Assembly (NCBI GenBank): GCA_019915015.1
Contig: JAHBBC010000052.1
Coordinates: 1-64,000 of the forward strand
Length of the DNA stretch: 64,000 bases
Origin: Auriscalpium vulgare
Taxonomy: Eukaryota > Basidiomycota > Agaricomycetes > Russulales > Auriscalpiaceae
Direction: 5' to 3'
Shown here piece by piece: positions 46,370 through 56,478 of this stretch (the stretch's first letter is position 1; each line of letters begins with the position of its first letter). Under the pieces are notes generated by a model, which did no database searches, was not told the DNA's origin, and worked only from the letters and a program-made list of their open reading frames with translations. A program made the translations under genes and the position numbers.

Positions 46370-47381
46370 TTTGTCTCACGTCTTCCTATGCCTGCCTGCG
46401 AGGAGCAGCTTTTTGGCGACACGTGTCAGCGTTTGTGGACGTGTGCCAGCGCAGCCCGTACCCGCCGCGCGCACGCTCCGCACGCCTCTCGAGAGACCTG
46501 GTGCCAGCGTGATCCTCACCCTGGGTGCTTGCTGTAGGCCTTCCCTTGGCGGCTTGGCTCCCGCAACCTGAACAAGGCATGTCAGCGTGTGCGCCGCATC
46601 TGCGCAGCCCATGAATGAGCAGACAGCTGGCAAACTCACCTTGACCTTTGCTTGCAGACGCCCTTCGCGCGCACAGCGCGACTGCCGCGCAGGAATGAAA
46701 TGCAGCTGCGTCAGCATGCGCCGCTGGCACAGAGAGTGAGCGGGCTGGCAGAGGACGAGTGCTCACCTGGTTTTTTTCTGGCTGTTGATGCACACCTGCA
46801 CTGGGCAAGCTGGGGCCGCTGGGAGAGCTGGGAGAGCAATCAGCTTTGGCACACAAACAACGGATGAGTGGCGCACCTCTTGGCACACAAACAACGGATG
46901 AGTGGCGCACCTCAGTAGCCTCTCAATCGACCTGACAGACGGCCTTTCCCCAGGATGACGGCCGCGCCCAACGCAGCGAAGTCTGCGGGCCTTGCACGTC
47001 GAGCTACGTCCTGTGGCAACTCTTGTCAGTAGAGGCAAGCTAGTTTCATGTTGAGAAAGAGGAGGGCGCCGCTGCGCCGCGACCAGACGCGTCCAGCGCC
47101 ATACACGTCGTCGGGACGCGTCTGCGCAGCCCAGAGCCGCCTGGTGTAGCGTCATACAAGGCTGCGCAGGCGCGGCTCGACGGCGCGCGTACCGCGAGAC
47201 GCGTCCAAAGGGCGCGGGCAGCGGGAAGAAGACCACAGCTGAGCACGAACAAAAACGCGTCCAGCGCCATGCGCGTCGTCAGGACGCGTCTGCGCGGCCC
47301 AGAGCCGCCTGGTGTAGCGTCATACAAGGCTGCGCAGGCGCGTCTTGACGGCGCGCATCGCGCGAGACGCGTCGAAACGGC
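46370..47381. repeat. Tandem repeats between the TET-like gene and the next gene
   Basis: A 33-bp unit (GGCACACAAACAACGGATGA...) is repeated twice at 46848-46913. A 168-bp unit starting near GTCCAGCGCC (47091) recurs at 47259, with a partial third copy from about 47427. Translated on the minus strand the 168-bp unit gives 56-residue repeats (CAALYDATPGGSG), but it has no clear gene structure. Confidence 0.75.
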
Positions 47382-48837
47382 GTGCGTACTGCGGAGACGG
47401 CCACAGATGAACCCAAAAAAGAACGTGCCCAGCGCGATGCGCGTCGAAAGCCCGCGCGTGGCGGGGAGAATGCCGAAGAGAAACGAAACAAGACCCAACG
47501 ACTCACGTGCAACCGCTCGCTGTGTTCCTCGCCTATCTTCGGCTGGTCAATCCGTGGGCGCTGTCGAAGGGTGGGGGGCGTTGGAGGGTGGTCGGTCGAG
47601 GCGCAGTGGGTTGAGCGGGATTCTGGTTGTCGTTTCCCACGGACTGCCAACCCCGATGGTCGCGACTTCAACAACACGCGACGCACCCTCGCCCTCCGCC
47701 TTCATCCCTCTCCACTCAATGGCGTTTTGGCCAAAGGTCAGTCGTCGGTCCCCGGACTCCAACCTGTGCGCTTACCGGGCCTCCAGGATACTCTTCAAGA
47801 TGTGGACGTTGTGGTATCAGGGCACGGCACGCTGGAGGTGAGCTTCAAGCCCGACGACGGCGGCGTCCCCACGGTGCGTGTTCAGTTTTTGACCCCGAGC
47901 GGCGTATCTTGACACCCTCTCTGTTTAGCACATGCGAGTTGTCTCGCAGCCAAAGCATCGCGGGGCTGCGCAAGCTGTCCGAGCCGCCGCACCTCTCCCC
48001 CAGGCCGCCCAACCTCCGCTCTATGAAAACCGCACCGGGGGCACCCCAGCTCCCTGTGAGCCAGCTGCGACGCCCGCACCCAGGCAAGGCGACGTCTCGG
48101 GCACCCGCCGTCCTACTGGCACAGGCGCGCCGATGGACGTAGATCGACAGGACGCCCCCGTAGATCGACAGGACGCCCCCGTGCGCGGCGCCATGCGCGC
48201 ACCCGCTGCCATGAACCACACCATTCCTCCCGAGGAGCGCCCCCAAACCGCCGAGCAGCCCGTCGCGCCGAGCACCCACACGGCTTCCCCGCACGCGACC
48301 ACGCCGTCCGATGATGGCATACGAGCCAACACGCCTTCGGACTGGGGCGAGTATGCTGCCGACGGCATGCTTGTCCTCACTCCGTCCGAGGCTCAGCTCG
48401 TGCCCATGGACGGCGCTCCCGGGTACTTCAAGATGACGAACCCTCGCGTTCTCGCTCTCCTGGAGGGCCGCAGCGGCGTTCAGCACGACGCCCAGCGAGA
48501 TAGCGCCTCTGAGGCAGACGTCGACGAGCTTGCAGACGGCCAGCCAGACATCCCCTACGACCTCGATGACCAGACGGCTCCGGACCAGCCTCTGCGCGAC
48601 TCGGTGCGCCGGCGGGCTTCCGACCTGGCCGGCCGCAGCGCTGGTCCCTCCGAGCTCTCGTCGCCGTGAGTGCCCTCGCAAACATATCCCTACTCTCCTG
48701 TTCTCACCAGACGATCCAGCCTTGCGGTCGCCAATCGGACGAACAGACTCGCGGCCGCCAAGCGGTCGAGCCCACAGCCCCCACGTCAATCGGCGAGCGT
48801 GCGCAAGCGCGCCCGCCTTCAGGCGACCCCCGAGTGA
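47382..48837 (+). CDS. Small-motif family member 1, disordered protein
   Basis: Exon to 47873, intron 47874-47928 (GTGCGT...TTTAG), exon 47929-48665, intron 48666-48710 (GTGAGT...ACCAG), exon 48711-48837. The phases agree. The N-terminal region has DVDVVVSGHGTLEVSFKP, a beta-strand-like motif also found in three neighbours. The middle is Pro/Ala/Thr-rich with a 21-bp in-frame duplication (VDRQDAP twice), and the C terminus is basic (SVRKRARLQATPE). The true start is uncertain: the first 80 residues of the open frame derive from tandem-repeat DNA. No known family. It runs head-on into the gene at 49135. Confidence 0.5.
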
Positions 48838-49134
48838 AAGGCGGAAGCCGGCTGCGGGCCATCTAGGTTGGGCCACAGTCGGGCGGGGCCTGCGGGGTTG
48901 CCGAGAGCGTGTTGCAGCAATTCAGAGTAGCACCGTGTTCGTAGGCTTGTGTCTTGTTTGCGCAATCAGATATTTCTTGAGGCATGCCACACATGGGAAG
49001 GAGAGTGCCAAGTCAATTACATTTGTGTGAGTGCGATACGCCTCGAGGTAAGTAAGCCATGCATGCGCCCCGTAGCGATCGCCTGCGCACCGCCGAATGC
49101 GCTCATGGCAGGCGGGCGCGGCGCAGTGCACGCA

Positions 49135-50103
49135 CTACTGAGGCCCGCTAAATTTTGCCGTGAATGTGGGACCGCGGATGCCCCGAGCACGCGGGGGCTC
49201 GGAGTCCGCACGGTCGCCCTCGCGGCGTCGCTTGCATGGCGTGACAGGTGGCTCTATCCAGCCATTGTCAATAGCGCGGTACCTTGCAGGCGTCCGCACT
49301 CCCGAGGGGGTCCGCAGGCGCGAGGGCGTCGTAGTGAGTATGTCCTGGGCGCTGCGGCGTTCGTTACAAATCTGCCCGTGCGCTGACTGGTCGTTGATTG
49401 CTACGCACCTCAATTGCAAGCCTGCACTCGCTATGGAATCCTCCGGGGCTTGCGACGCCTCGCCGTCTGCGACGTGTGCCGGCGACGACGGGGCCAGCGA
49501 CGACGACACGAAAATGAGCGGATTGATGGCGTCCGAGTCGGGCTCCGTGTACGACTGGCTGGAGCCCGAGTCGAACGTGAATTGCGTGCCTGCTAGCTGG
49601 GTCTCGGACACGCCACTGTCGCCAACTGATGCGGCCTCGCCAGGTGGCGAGCCCGCTTCTGGCGGCGCAAGTGGGCTGCTCTCCCGACGTGCGATTGCGG
49701 GGGAATCGCCGGGCACATCCTCGGCAGCGTCATTGACGATTCGGGGCGACGAGCGCGCCTGATATGGAGAGCTGTCCGTAGGAGCTCAGTAGTGGCAGAT
49801 GCGTCCATGATTGACAGAGTGGGGCACGCACCGTGGCTCGGACTTGACTCTCTCGTCTCTCCTGGAGATACTCGCTGCTACATGTTGCCCATCTTGCGGT
49901 TCTATGTTCTGGCGCTGAGATCCATCGACCTCGAGGAACTGGCAAGAAGAGGTGCAGTCAGCAAGGACGCGGTGCAAGCTTATCCGGCGACGCACCAGAG
50001 GACTCGGCCGCCCCGTGAGAGGGTCGATCTCGGGGAGATACTGAATTTCGACCTTGCCAGGTCTGGGCAGCGATACATGCACAGTATTCTGACTTGAGGA
50101 CAT
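49135..50103 (-). CDS. Small-motif family member 2
   Basis: ATG at 50103 (MSSSQNTVHVSLPRPGKVEI), exon 50103-49832, intron 49831-49772 (GTGCGTG...GACAG, 60 nt), exon 49771-49135, about 302 residues. The N terminus carries the shared motif TVHVSLPRPGKVEIQYLP followed by EIDPLTGRPSPLVRRRIS. The remainder is acidic and Ser/Pro-rich, with DSGSSQSYTEPDSDAI, then a basic patch CKRRREGDRADSEPPRARG, a possible nuclear signal. The frame is open upstream to 50208, but the first ATG before this motif fits best. Divergent from the gene at 50316, sharing about 210 bp of intergenic DNA. Confidence 0.5.
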
Positions 50104-50315
50104 AGCTTGGCAGTCGGCAGAGTCGACAGTGTCCGGAGATTGTGTAACGCGGCAGCGCCCATGCGTGCACAGCCACACGCGCTGCCTCTTTGCCCGCGTG
50201 AGTGCCACTTTGCCCGCGTAAGTGTACCCTGCACAGCCACTGATGGAGTCGGTGAACTCTCTCGCCAGCGAACCTCTTCTCTTCCCAGCGCTCTCTCCAG
50301 TCTCGGCCCTCCATC

Positions 50316-50831
50316 ATGTCGCCTGTTTGGAACCTCAACATCAACGTAACCCTCGCCGCCCCAGGGCGCTATGTCCGTCCCCCAACACTGGCCTTGATCA
50401 CACCCTGCTGACAGCTTTTTCAGACTCTCGATGTTGCGCTCCCTGCGTGGGCTGCAGGCCGCGCGACCGGTTCGCCCTTCGTCTTCACCAGCTTCCCCAC
50501 CAACGCCCCGCCAATGCCAGGTGCCGGCGCTTCTGCCACGTTTGGGACGGGCATGCCTCCAGCTCCTCCACCCTCACCTGTCGCCACGCAGCAGCACGCT
50601 GCGGCCGATCTCTCCGGCGACGACGCCCCGCTGTTTACCCCGCTCTCCCCTCCGCCGCTGCGCCGCAAGCAGGGACACCGCCGCGCCGCGTCCTCGCGAG
50701 GCTCGCACCGACGCGTGCCCTCCAACCCGGTTGCAGTGCATCTGCCCCCCATGAGCGAGTTTGGGACCCGTGCGCCCGCAACGCCTCTCCGCGACGACGT
50801 GAAGTCTTCGTCCGCAGACAAGCAGCACTAA
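50316..50831 (+). CDS. Small-motif family member 3
   Basis: Exon 1 is 50316-50372 (19 codons, MSPVWNLNINVTLAAPGRY), the intron 50373-50423 (GTCCGT...TTTTCAG) and exon 2 50424-50831, giving 154 residues. The motif NINVTLAAPGRYTLDVALP spans the splice site. The rest is Pro/Ala-rich with a basic patch (PLRRKQGHRRAASSRGSHRR). The intron falls at the same place in the motif as in the gene at 52258, arguing for common descent. No other domain. Such a short first exon is easy to miss in automatic annotation. Confidence 0.55.
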
Positions 50832-51036
50832 GGCTCGCCTGTGGTGCGTGCTTTCCCTGCGCTGCTTGACCGTCGCTCATGGCCTCCTTTCAGACAGCAG
50901 CGAGGGTCGTTTTGTGCGTGTTGCGCGGACGTACCAACCCCACATTACTAGCTTACATTGACTAGCTTACATTAGTGACTGTGTTTCGTTCTCAATATCA
51001 TGTTTATGCCTCAACTATATTGTCGTGCTGATGCGC
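50832..51036. other. Intergenic, no feature
   Basis: Contains a small direct repeat, ACTAGCTTACATT, twice at about 50948-50974. Otherwise nothing is seen. Confidence 0.4.
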
Positions 51037-51528
51037 TCACGAGCCCCCCGACTGGGAACTCACGCTCTCCTCGCCCCAGCCGCCGGTCCAACCTTCCCAG
51101 CCGCCGGTCCAACCACTCACGCTCTCCGCCGCACCCCAGCCCCCCCAGGACCACCCACCCCAGCTCCCCTGCACTGGGGCCTCCGCAACCGCCTCCATGA
51201 GCGGCTGCGAGCGCGTGTCCACCTCCGCGATCGCGCGCTCTCGGGGATCGCGCGGGGGCGGCCTGCTTGGCCCAAACGCGCTCGCCCTCCCGGCTGCCTG
51301 TCTGTGTCGCCACACCCCCTGGTCCGGGTCCCAGGCAAGACCTCCCTTGATCCAGACGTAGCCCGAGACGGGCTTCCCAATCCTCCTGCACTGCCTTGTC
51401 AGCTGGATCATCCGTGGGCACTCGGCAAGGGCGCACCATTCTTTGAAGCGCTCCTCGCGCTTCTTCAGCTCGGTGGCCTTCTTGCGAGCTTCGCGCATCC
51501 AGCCCGGCTGGGGGGTGTCAATGCGCAT
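51037..51528 (-). CDS. GW/WG-repeat protein
   Basis: A single open frame of 163 residues starting MRIDTPQPGWMREARKKATE. A charged helical N-terminal third (ELKKREERFKEW) is followed by a conserved core, GKPVSGYVWIKGGLAWDP, and a tail of Trp-Gly pairs: GSWGGWSWGGWGAAES and SGWTGGWEGWTGGWGEE. The core and the tail style recur in two pseudogenes in the subtelomere (8107 and 19847), each beside a Plavaka transposase tail, so the gene travels with the transposon. GW/WG repeats are the known docking motif (AGO hook) for Argonaute proteins. A role in countering RNA silencing is a hypothesis only. Upstream exons are possible. Confidence 0.6.
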   Translation of the reverse strand: MRIDTPQPGWMREARKKATELKKREERFKEWCALAECPRMIQLTRQCRRIGKPVSGYVWIKGGLAWDPDQGVWRHRQAAGRASAFGPSRPPPRDPRERAIAEVDTRSQPLMEAVAEAPVQGSWGGWSWGGWGAAESVSGWTGGWEGWTGGWGEESVSSQSGGS

Positions 51529-52257
51529 GGGTGGGTAGGGCGTGGGCGAGGAAGACGGGCGATGGATAGGATACTTAGTAGATTGCGCGTACGACTTGCC
51601 CGCGCCGGCTCATATATTCAAGCACAACCCCGGCCAACACGGGGCAGTCGAGATGATCATGGGGGGCCGTCGATCGGTGAGGACTGTTCGTCCATCGATG
51701 CACGTCGGCCGCGGCATCGCTAAGAGTGGTGGGGGATGTACGCCGTGTGCGCCGCCGACCTCGTGCAGTGTCTCAGGAATGGTGGAGCGGGTCCGGTCGA
51801 CAACTGCGCGGTGTATCCACAGGTAACCGGATGAATGGCGGCGGCTTGCGCTGAGATCGCGGGGCGGGGTTTCGCGGTATCTTCGGCGCCCGCAGGCAAT
51901 GACTCGGCCCCACGCCACGCATGGCGAAGGGCGGGGTTGCGATCAGTCATGCAGATTAAGTCCTCAGAGAAGGACAGAGGGGTGTACTCACTGTGCCGAC
52001 CCCCGACTCTGGCAGCCTGACAACGGCGTCCGTCGTGTCGGACAGGAGGACGCCCACTTGTTGTAACGTATCCTGTAGAGCTAGTTAGCATACAAAATGA
52101 TTGGAGTGAGCCCGACAACTTGCCTTGCTCAGCATGCAGCCCGACCAGACCCCGACAGCGTAAGTACCTTGAAGGCCAAGGGAGCTGGGTGTGACGGCCT
52201 GTGACACCCCGCCGGCAGCGAACATTACGACCCATTCTTATGTGCCTACCGTCAACC
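51529..52257. other. No gene resolved
   Basis: A long minus-strand frame (51720-52568) is open but overlaps the gene at 52258 and has no recognisable composition. I treat it as chance. It may hold upstream exons of the WG-repeat gene. Confidence 0.35.
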
Positions 52258-52599
52258 ATGCCGACCAACACTCTCTCCCTCGTCATGCTCGAGATTGACC
52301 TTGAAGCCCAAGGGACCATAGTGCGTATCCATTGACTATACCTACCGCACTCCCTCTGATGGTTGCTCGCCCAGGTCATCGACGTTCGCGTCACTCCCAA
52401 CGGCAAGAAGTCGTGCACATCGTACTCCATCCCACCGGCGCTGAACCTGCCACACGCGCGGCCATCCGGTCTCCCCGTTGTGCGCACCGTCAACCTGAAG
52501 CTCAAAGTAGGGGACAAGGCCAACGATCGCTCACGCGTTGACCTCGCTGAGGCCGTCGACCTCATCAACGGCGTCGCTACAGTCTACGGCAGCGAGTAG
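52258..52599 (+). CDS. Small-motif family member 4
   Basis: Exon 1 is 52258-52320 (MPTNTLSLVMLEIDLEAQGT plus I), the intron 52321-52374 (GTGCGT...GCCCAG) and exon 2 52375-52599, giving 95 residues. The motif LEIDLEAQGTIVIDVRVTP again spans the splice site, as in the gene at 50316. It is followed by GKKSCTSYSIPPALNLP and TVNLKLKVGDKANDRSRV, more beta-strand-like than its relatives, without a disordered tail. It looks like the minimal form of the family. An in-frame ATG 18 nt upstream is an alternative start. Confidence 0.55.
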
Positions 52600-52832
52600 C
52601 GTGGAGTGGGCTCGCTGTCCGTGTCCTTTGGCCTGCTTTTTTTGCGTGCACTGACTCGCCTTCAGCCGGTGCGCGGGCCACCAACCTGAGTATCTCGCCG
52701 TAGAAATTTTCACCCGCCATCACCGTCCATACCGTTGACGCTTCGAATGAATGATTTCTTGACGCATTGTGTGCTACCTGTCTGCCTTGAGATGAACGTT
52801 CACGACGCCTGCATATCAAATGGACTATAGGA

Positions 52833-55800
52833 CTAGTATATGGTGATGTATGTATGTCTGTCTACGAAAGAAGACACGTGGAACGAGTCACAGACGTCCA
52901 AGACGTTGTCGGACCTCCAGTGACGCGGCACGACCGCACCAAATCGTGGAAGAAGGTGCACGCTCCGCCGTATCGCCCCGATGTCCACCACGGCCGACTG
53001 CCTCACACCATCCGCCCGGTATGACCGCTTCACTCGGTACATGAGGTGGTCAGGCTCTGCAGCGCCCGTGAATGGCGAAAACCACTCGACAAAGGCCAGG
53101 TATTTCGGGCCCTCGTACTGCGGAGGGAAGACGGCCTCTCGAGCCCTCACAGGCAGGCTGAAGATGGCGCGTAGCTGCGCGACGCGATACCCTGCGTGAA
53201 GTTTAGCAGCAGTCGATATCTAACCTGTTGCAGCACACCTTGGACTCCGTCGCCATCGCCCGCTCCCGTGTTGACCAATACAGTGTCGAAGCGGCCAGGC
53301 ACGGCCCCTCGTGGGCCGAGATAAGACGGCCGAGCGTGGGCGGCGTCGCGAGTGTCCGGGGCGCCGTCGATATCCTGGGGGTCTGCTAGCCAAAACTTCA
53401 TGACGTTGTAAGTCGCAACGGTGCGGAAGGGCAGATGGAGCCCGTTGGCGACATTCGCAATCTGGGCGTCCGTATGGTTGGGGTTGCGCTCGCGAAGGAT
53501 GTATCGAGCCAAGGCATACTCAAAGTCGGCCGCTCCGTGGCGATGCGCCATTTGCACAAAGGAGACGGCCTTGGCACTCGGATTGCGCGCAATATGGATG
53601 CGTGGATGGGGAACGACGGCGGCTGGAATGGCGGCGGCGTGGCCTGCATTTGCGACTCGCCACTTGATGAATTTTGCATGTCGAAGCACCTGTTCGCGGC
53701 GGACGAGCCATTTCGTCATTTGAGGGTACACGTCCTTGTGGTTTGAAGCCCGGTACGCGTTCTTTGCGTAGTCGATATGGAGCCGCTCGGTTGCCTCTGT
53801 GTTGCTATTGTCTGTTGTTCCGATGAGCTTGATAGAAGTAACATAGTGAGCAAGGGCGTGCAGCTTGGGAAAATTGAACCCTTCTCGAATGCCGAGGAGC
53901 TCAAATATGAACTTGCTATCATGGAAGCGTTTGAGAGCCTTGCTGAGGTACTTGAGAGTGGCGTCGCTATGCGAGGGATATTGTGCCAAGTAGAGGAAGT
54001 CCAGGAGCGCGCGGACCGTGCGCACGACGTGTGTGGGAGACGTCCCGTCGGGGAGTGGCAGGTCGACGATAAGGCCGAGCAGGACACGGCAGATGTCTTT
54101 GTGTTCCTGTCCAGAGACGCGGGAGAGTATCGAGATGCCGTTCTTGAAAACGCGTGTGTTGTGATTGGGCGGGAGGCGGGCGCATCGCGCATCGATTTCG
54201 GCCGAGCCAAAGGCAACTGTGAGCCAACCGACGAGATGCTTGACCATGCCCTGATACAATTGATGGAGGATGTCAGGAGTGATTGCGACGAACACGTTGG
54301 AGTAGGGCAGGTCCTCCCAGAAGGGGTGCAGGACTGGCTTGAGCCCAACGTTCTGGCATGCCTCGATGTACGCCTCCGGCCCGCGATCGATGGCAGAGAG
54401 GGCCTCCCGAGCAGCTGAAATGCTCCGCGGAGACGGCAAGGAAGGTGTGTAATCGCCTAGGGAATCGGGATGGACAAAACACTTGGGACACTCGCCAGAT
54501 TTGACGCATGCGACGAGAGCTTGCTCGGGGTAGTCTCCGATGAACACGGCGAAGATGGGGTGGCAGCGACGGACAACGCCGTCGCCGCTTGCCATGTTCA
54601 TACCGTGAAGTGCATGCGTGCGTGTCGGCGAGACGATTCTGTGAACGCACGCATGGAATAGATTTGCTGCGGCGCGCCGGCGAGTCTCTGCAGTGGTGAT
54701 ATGGGAGAGGCGGGCAGTAGGAAGGTAGCCGATTAGAATCTGCGCCTGCTTGGATGGTTTGCGCCGGTCTTCCTTCGCAATGTTGCCGATGGTCAGATAG
54801 AGGGGGTAAGCGGATTTGTTGCGAAAGTCGGTGACAAGAGTCTTGTCAGAGGAAAAGATCAGGGGCACAACGGTAGCGCCCGGGGTTCTGCTTTCGAGCA
54901 AGGTCTGCAAGCCAGATATCAGCCGATATGCCAGGAAGCGAGCGCTGCGACACACCTGTATATGCCACCACCACTTGCCCGTGTTCATCTGGCCGTACAG
55001 GCGGGGGCCATCATGCTCTGCTCGGTCGGGTGCACCTTCGTCTTCTTCATCGTCGTCGACATAATGCGCCTCCGGGGTAAAGGCCATGGAAGGAAGATAC
55101 TCCGGGTTGCCGTACAGCGATCGTATGCATGCAACAATGTCGCGGGAATACAGCTCGTATGTTTCACCGTCAACGGTGATTTCCTCGCAGTTGAACTCGG
55201 GGAATTTCGGCATGGAGGAGTCAATGATGGCGTTCAGCGCTTTGGACGTGTTGAACGACAGGCCAAGTTTTTGGCGAACCTTGGAAAGCGCTGCGCATGA
55301 GCCATGAACCGTATGAGAGCAGCGCCATGACGCACCTCATCAATCTGTAGCAGCTCAGTGAAGGCCGTCGACGAGGGCCCGCGCAGCTTCGCCCATCGTG
55401 CAATCTCCCACTCCAACTTATTTTGGAACGGAGCCCACACGTTTGCAGGCCCGCCGGGACCAAGCGCGTCGCGGTAAGCATCGTAGGTCGCCAGCGGCGC
55501 CGCCTGCGCAACGGCCTCCCCTGCTTGGCCCCCAAAGCGGACTATCTTCGCCCGCTTGTTAAGGCCCTGCTCGTCTTCATGCCGCCGCTGCTGCTCTGCG
55601 ACGCGCGCCGCCTCCTCCTCGTCCATGGCCGGGAAGGCCGGATGCCCGTTGAGTTCGTCTGCGGGTTGGGGATCTACTGGGTGGGGGCGGTCCTCGTCCA
55701 TGGGCTCATAGTCGACGTCGAGCTGGCCCGCTAGCTCCTCGTCCTCTTCTTCCTGCCCCTCGTCTAGGTCGTCGTCGTAGGGTGCATCGTCTCCCTGCGC

Positions 55801-56304
55801 TGCGATATCGTCCTCTCCAGCCCAATCGAGATCGTCCGGGGCCAGGTCGTCTCGCCAGATGTCGACTGGTGGCAGAGAGGCGTCAGTGCTTGGCCACAGA
55901 GGTTCAAAGGGACGACGCTCACGAGGATCCACCCCATCGAATCCCTCTTCGCGTGCCTCGAATTCTTCGTAGTCAGAGCCCAGCGGTGATTGGGCGCGCA
56001 CGGTGACCTCACTGCCGGCGGAGGGAAGTGGCGCTCCGGCGGGATGGACCGCTGCTGGGGAAGAACTGGAGGCAGGGAGTGGGCCGGGCGCATGCAACTC
56101 CGCTGCGGCGACGGTAAGCTGTCGACGCCGATCGTGTGAGGTTGTGGGGGCTTCGTCGGTGGGGTGTTGGCGCTGTTGCTCGCGAAAGGCCGCGCAGCGC
56201 AGGGCCGTCGTCCAGCGAAGATGCTTGGTGAGTCCGGACGGTAGGAAAGTTTTCCCGCAGCCACCGCAGGGCTCGCGATTGGTAGACATGATGCGTGAAT
56301 TCAA
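52833..56304 (-). CDS. Plavaka-type transposase, full length, three exons
   Basis: Exons 56304-55336, 55279-53239 and 53191-52833 with introns of 56 and 47 nt; the phases fit and give about 1122 residues. The N terminus has a C2H2-like finger (CGGCGKTFLPSGLTKHL). A long acidic region follows, then WAPFQNKLEWEIARWAKLRG, SRDIVACIRSLYG, VPLIFSSDKTLVTDFRNKSA and YPLYLTIGNIAKE, hallmarks of fungal Plavaka proteins. Candidate catalytic acids are the Asp of FSSDKT, the Asp of IGDYPEQ and a Glu in TEATERLHIDYAK (inference). The C terminus ends VSSFVDRHTYITIY. It cuts and moves DNA elements in the nucleus. Intact, and probably the mobiliser of the surrounding element. Two subtelomeric remnants derive from a relative. 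Confidence 0.85.
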
Positions 56305-56478
56305 GGGGAACGGGAGGGAGTGATACAGGCAGGGACCAAATCACCAAGGCGGAGCTATAATGTGGCGCGCCCCGGGCAGGTCCTATAAAATTGCTTCCAA
56401 GTCAGCAGCGGGCAGACCGTGCGACTTGTCCTCTCACCACACTGTCCCTCATTTTGTCTGCCCGGTGGCCGCTCGTCG
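56305..56478. promoter_or_regulatory. Divergent promoter region
   Basis: 174 bp between the start codons of the transposase (-) and the DUF6532 gene (+). It contains TATAA-like sequences on both strands (near 56356 and 56385). The arrangement suggests the two genes are co-expressed. Confidence 0.4.

Noticed and set aside
50107..50869. Alternative long plus-strand ORFs around 50.2-50.9 kb
   Set aside because: The two-exon model at 50316-50831 has good splice sites and a motif shared with its neighbours; the others do not.
51720..52568. 282-codon minus-strand ORF
   Set aside because: Overlaps the better supported two-exon gene at 52258 and has no recognisable motif; GC-rich DNA yields such frames by chance.
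53777..54418. 213-codon plus-strand ORF
   Set aside because: Antisense shadow of the transposase exon 2.
52833..56304. Assignment of the transposase to the KDZ group
   Set aside because: Motifs (FSSDKTLVTDFRNKSAYPL and the C-terminal region) fit Plavaka proteins better than KDZ proteins.
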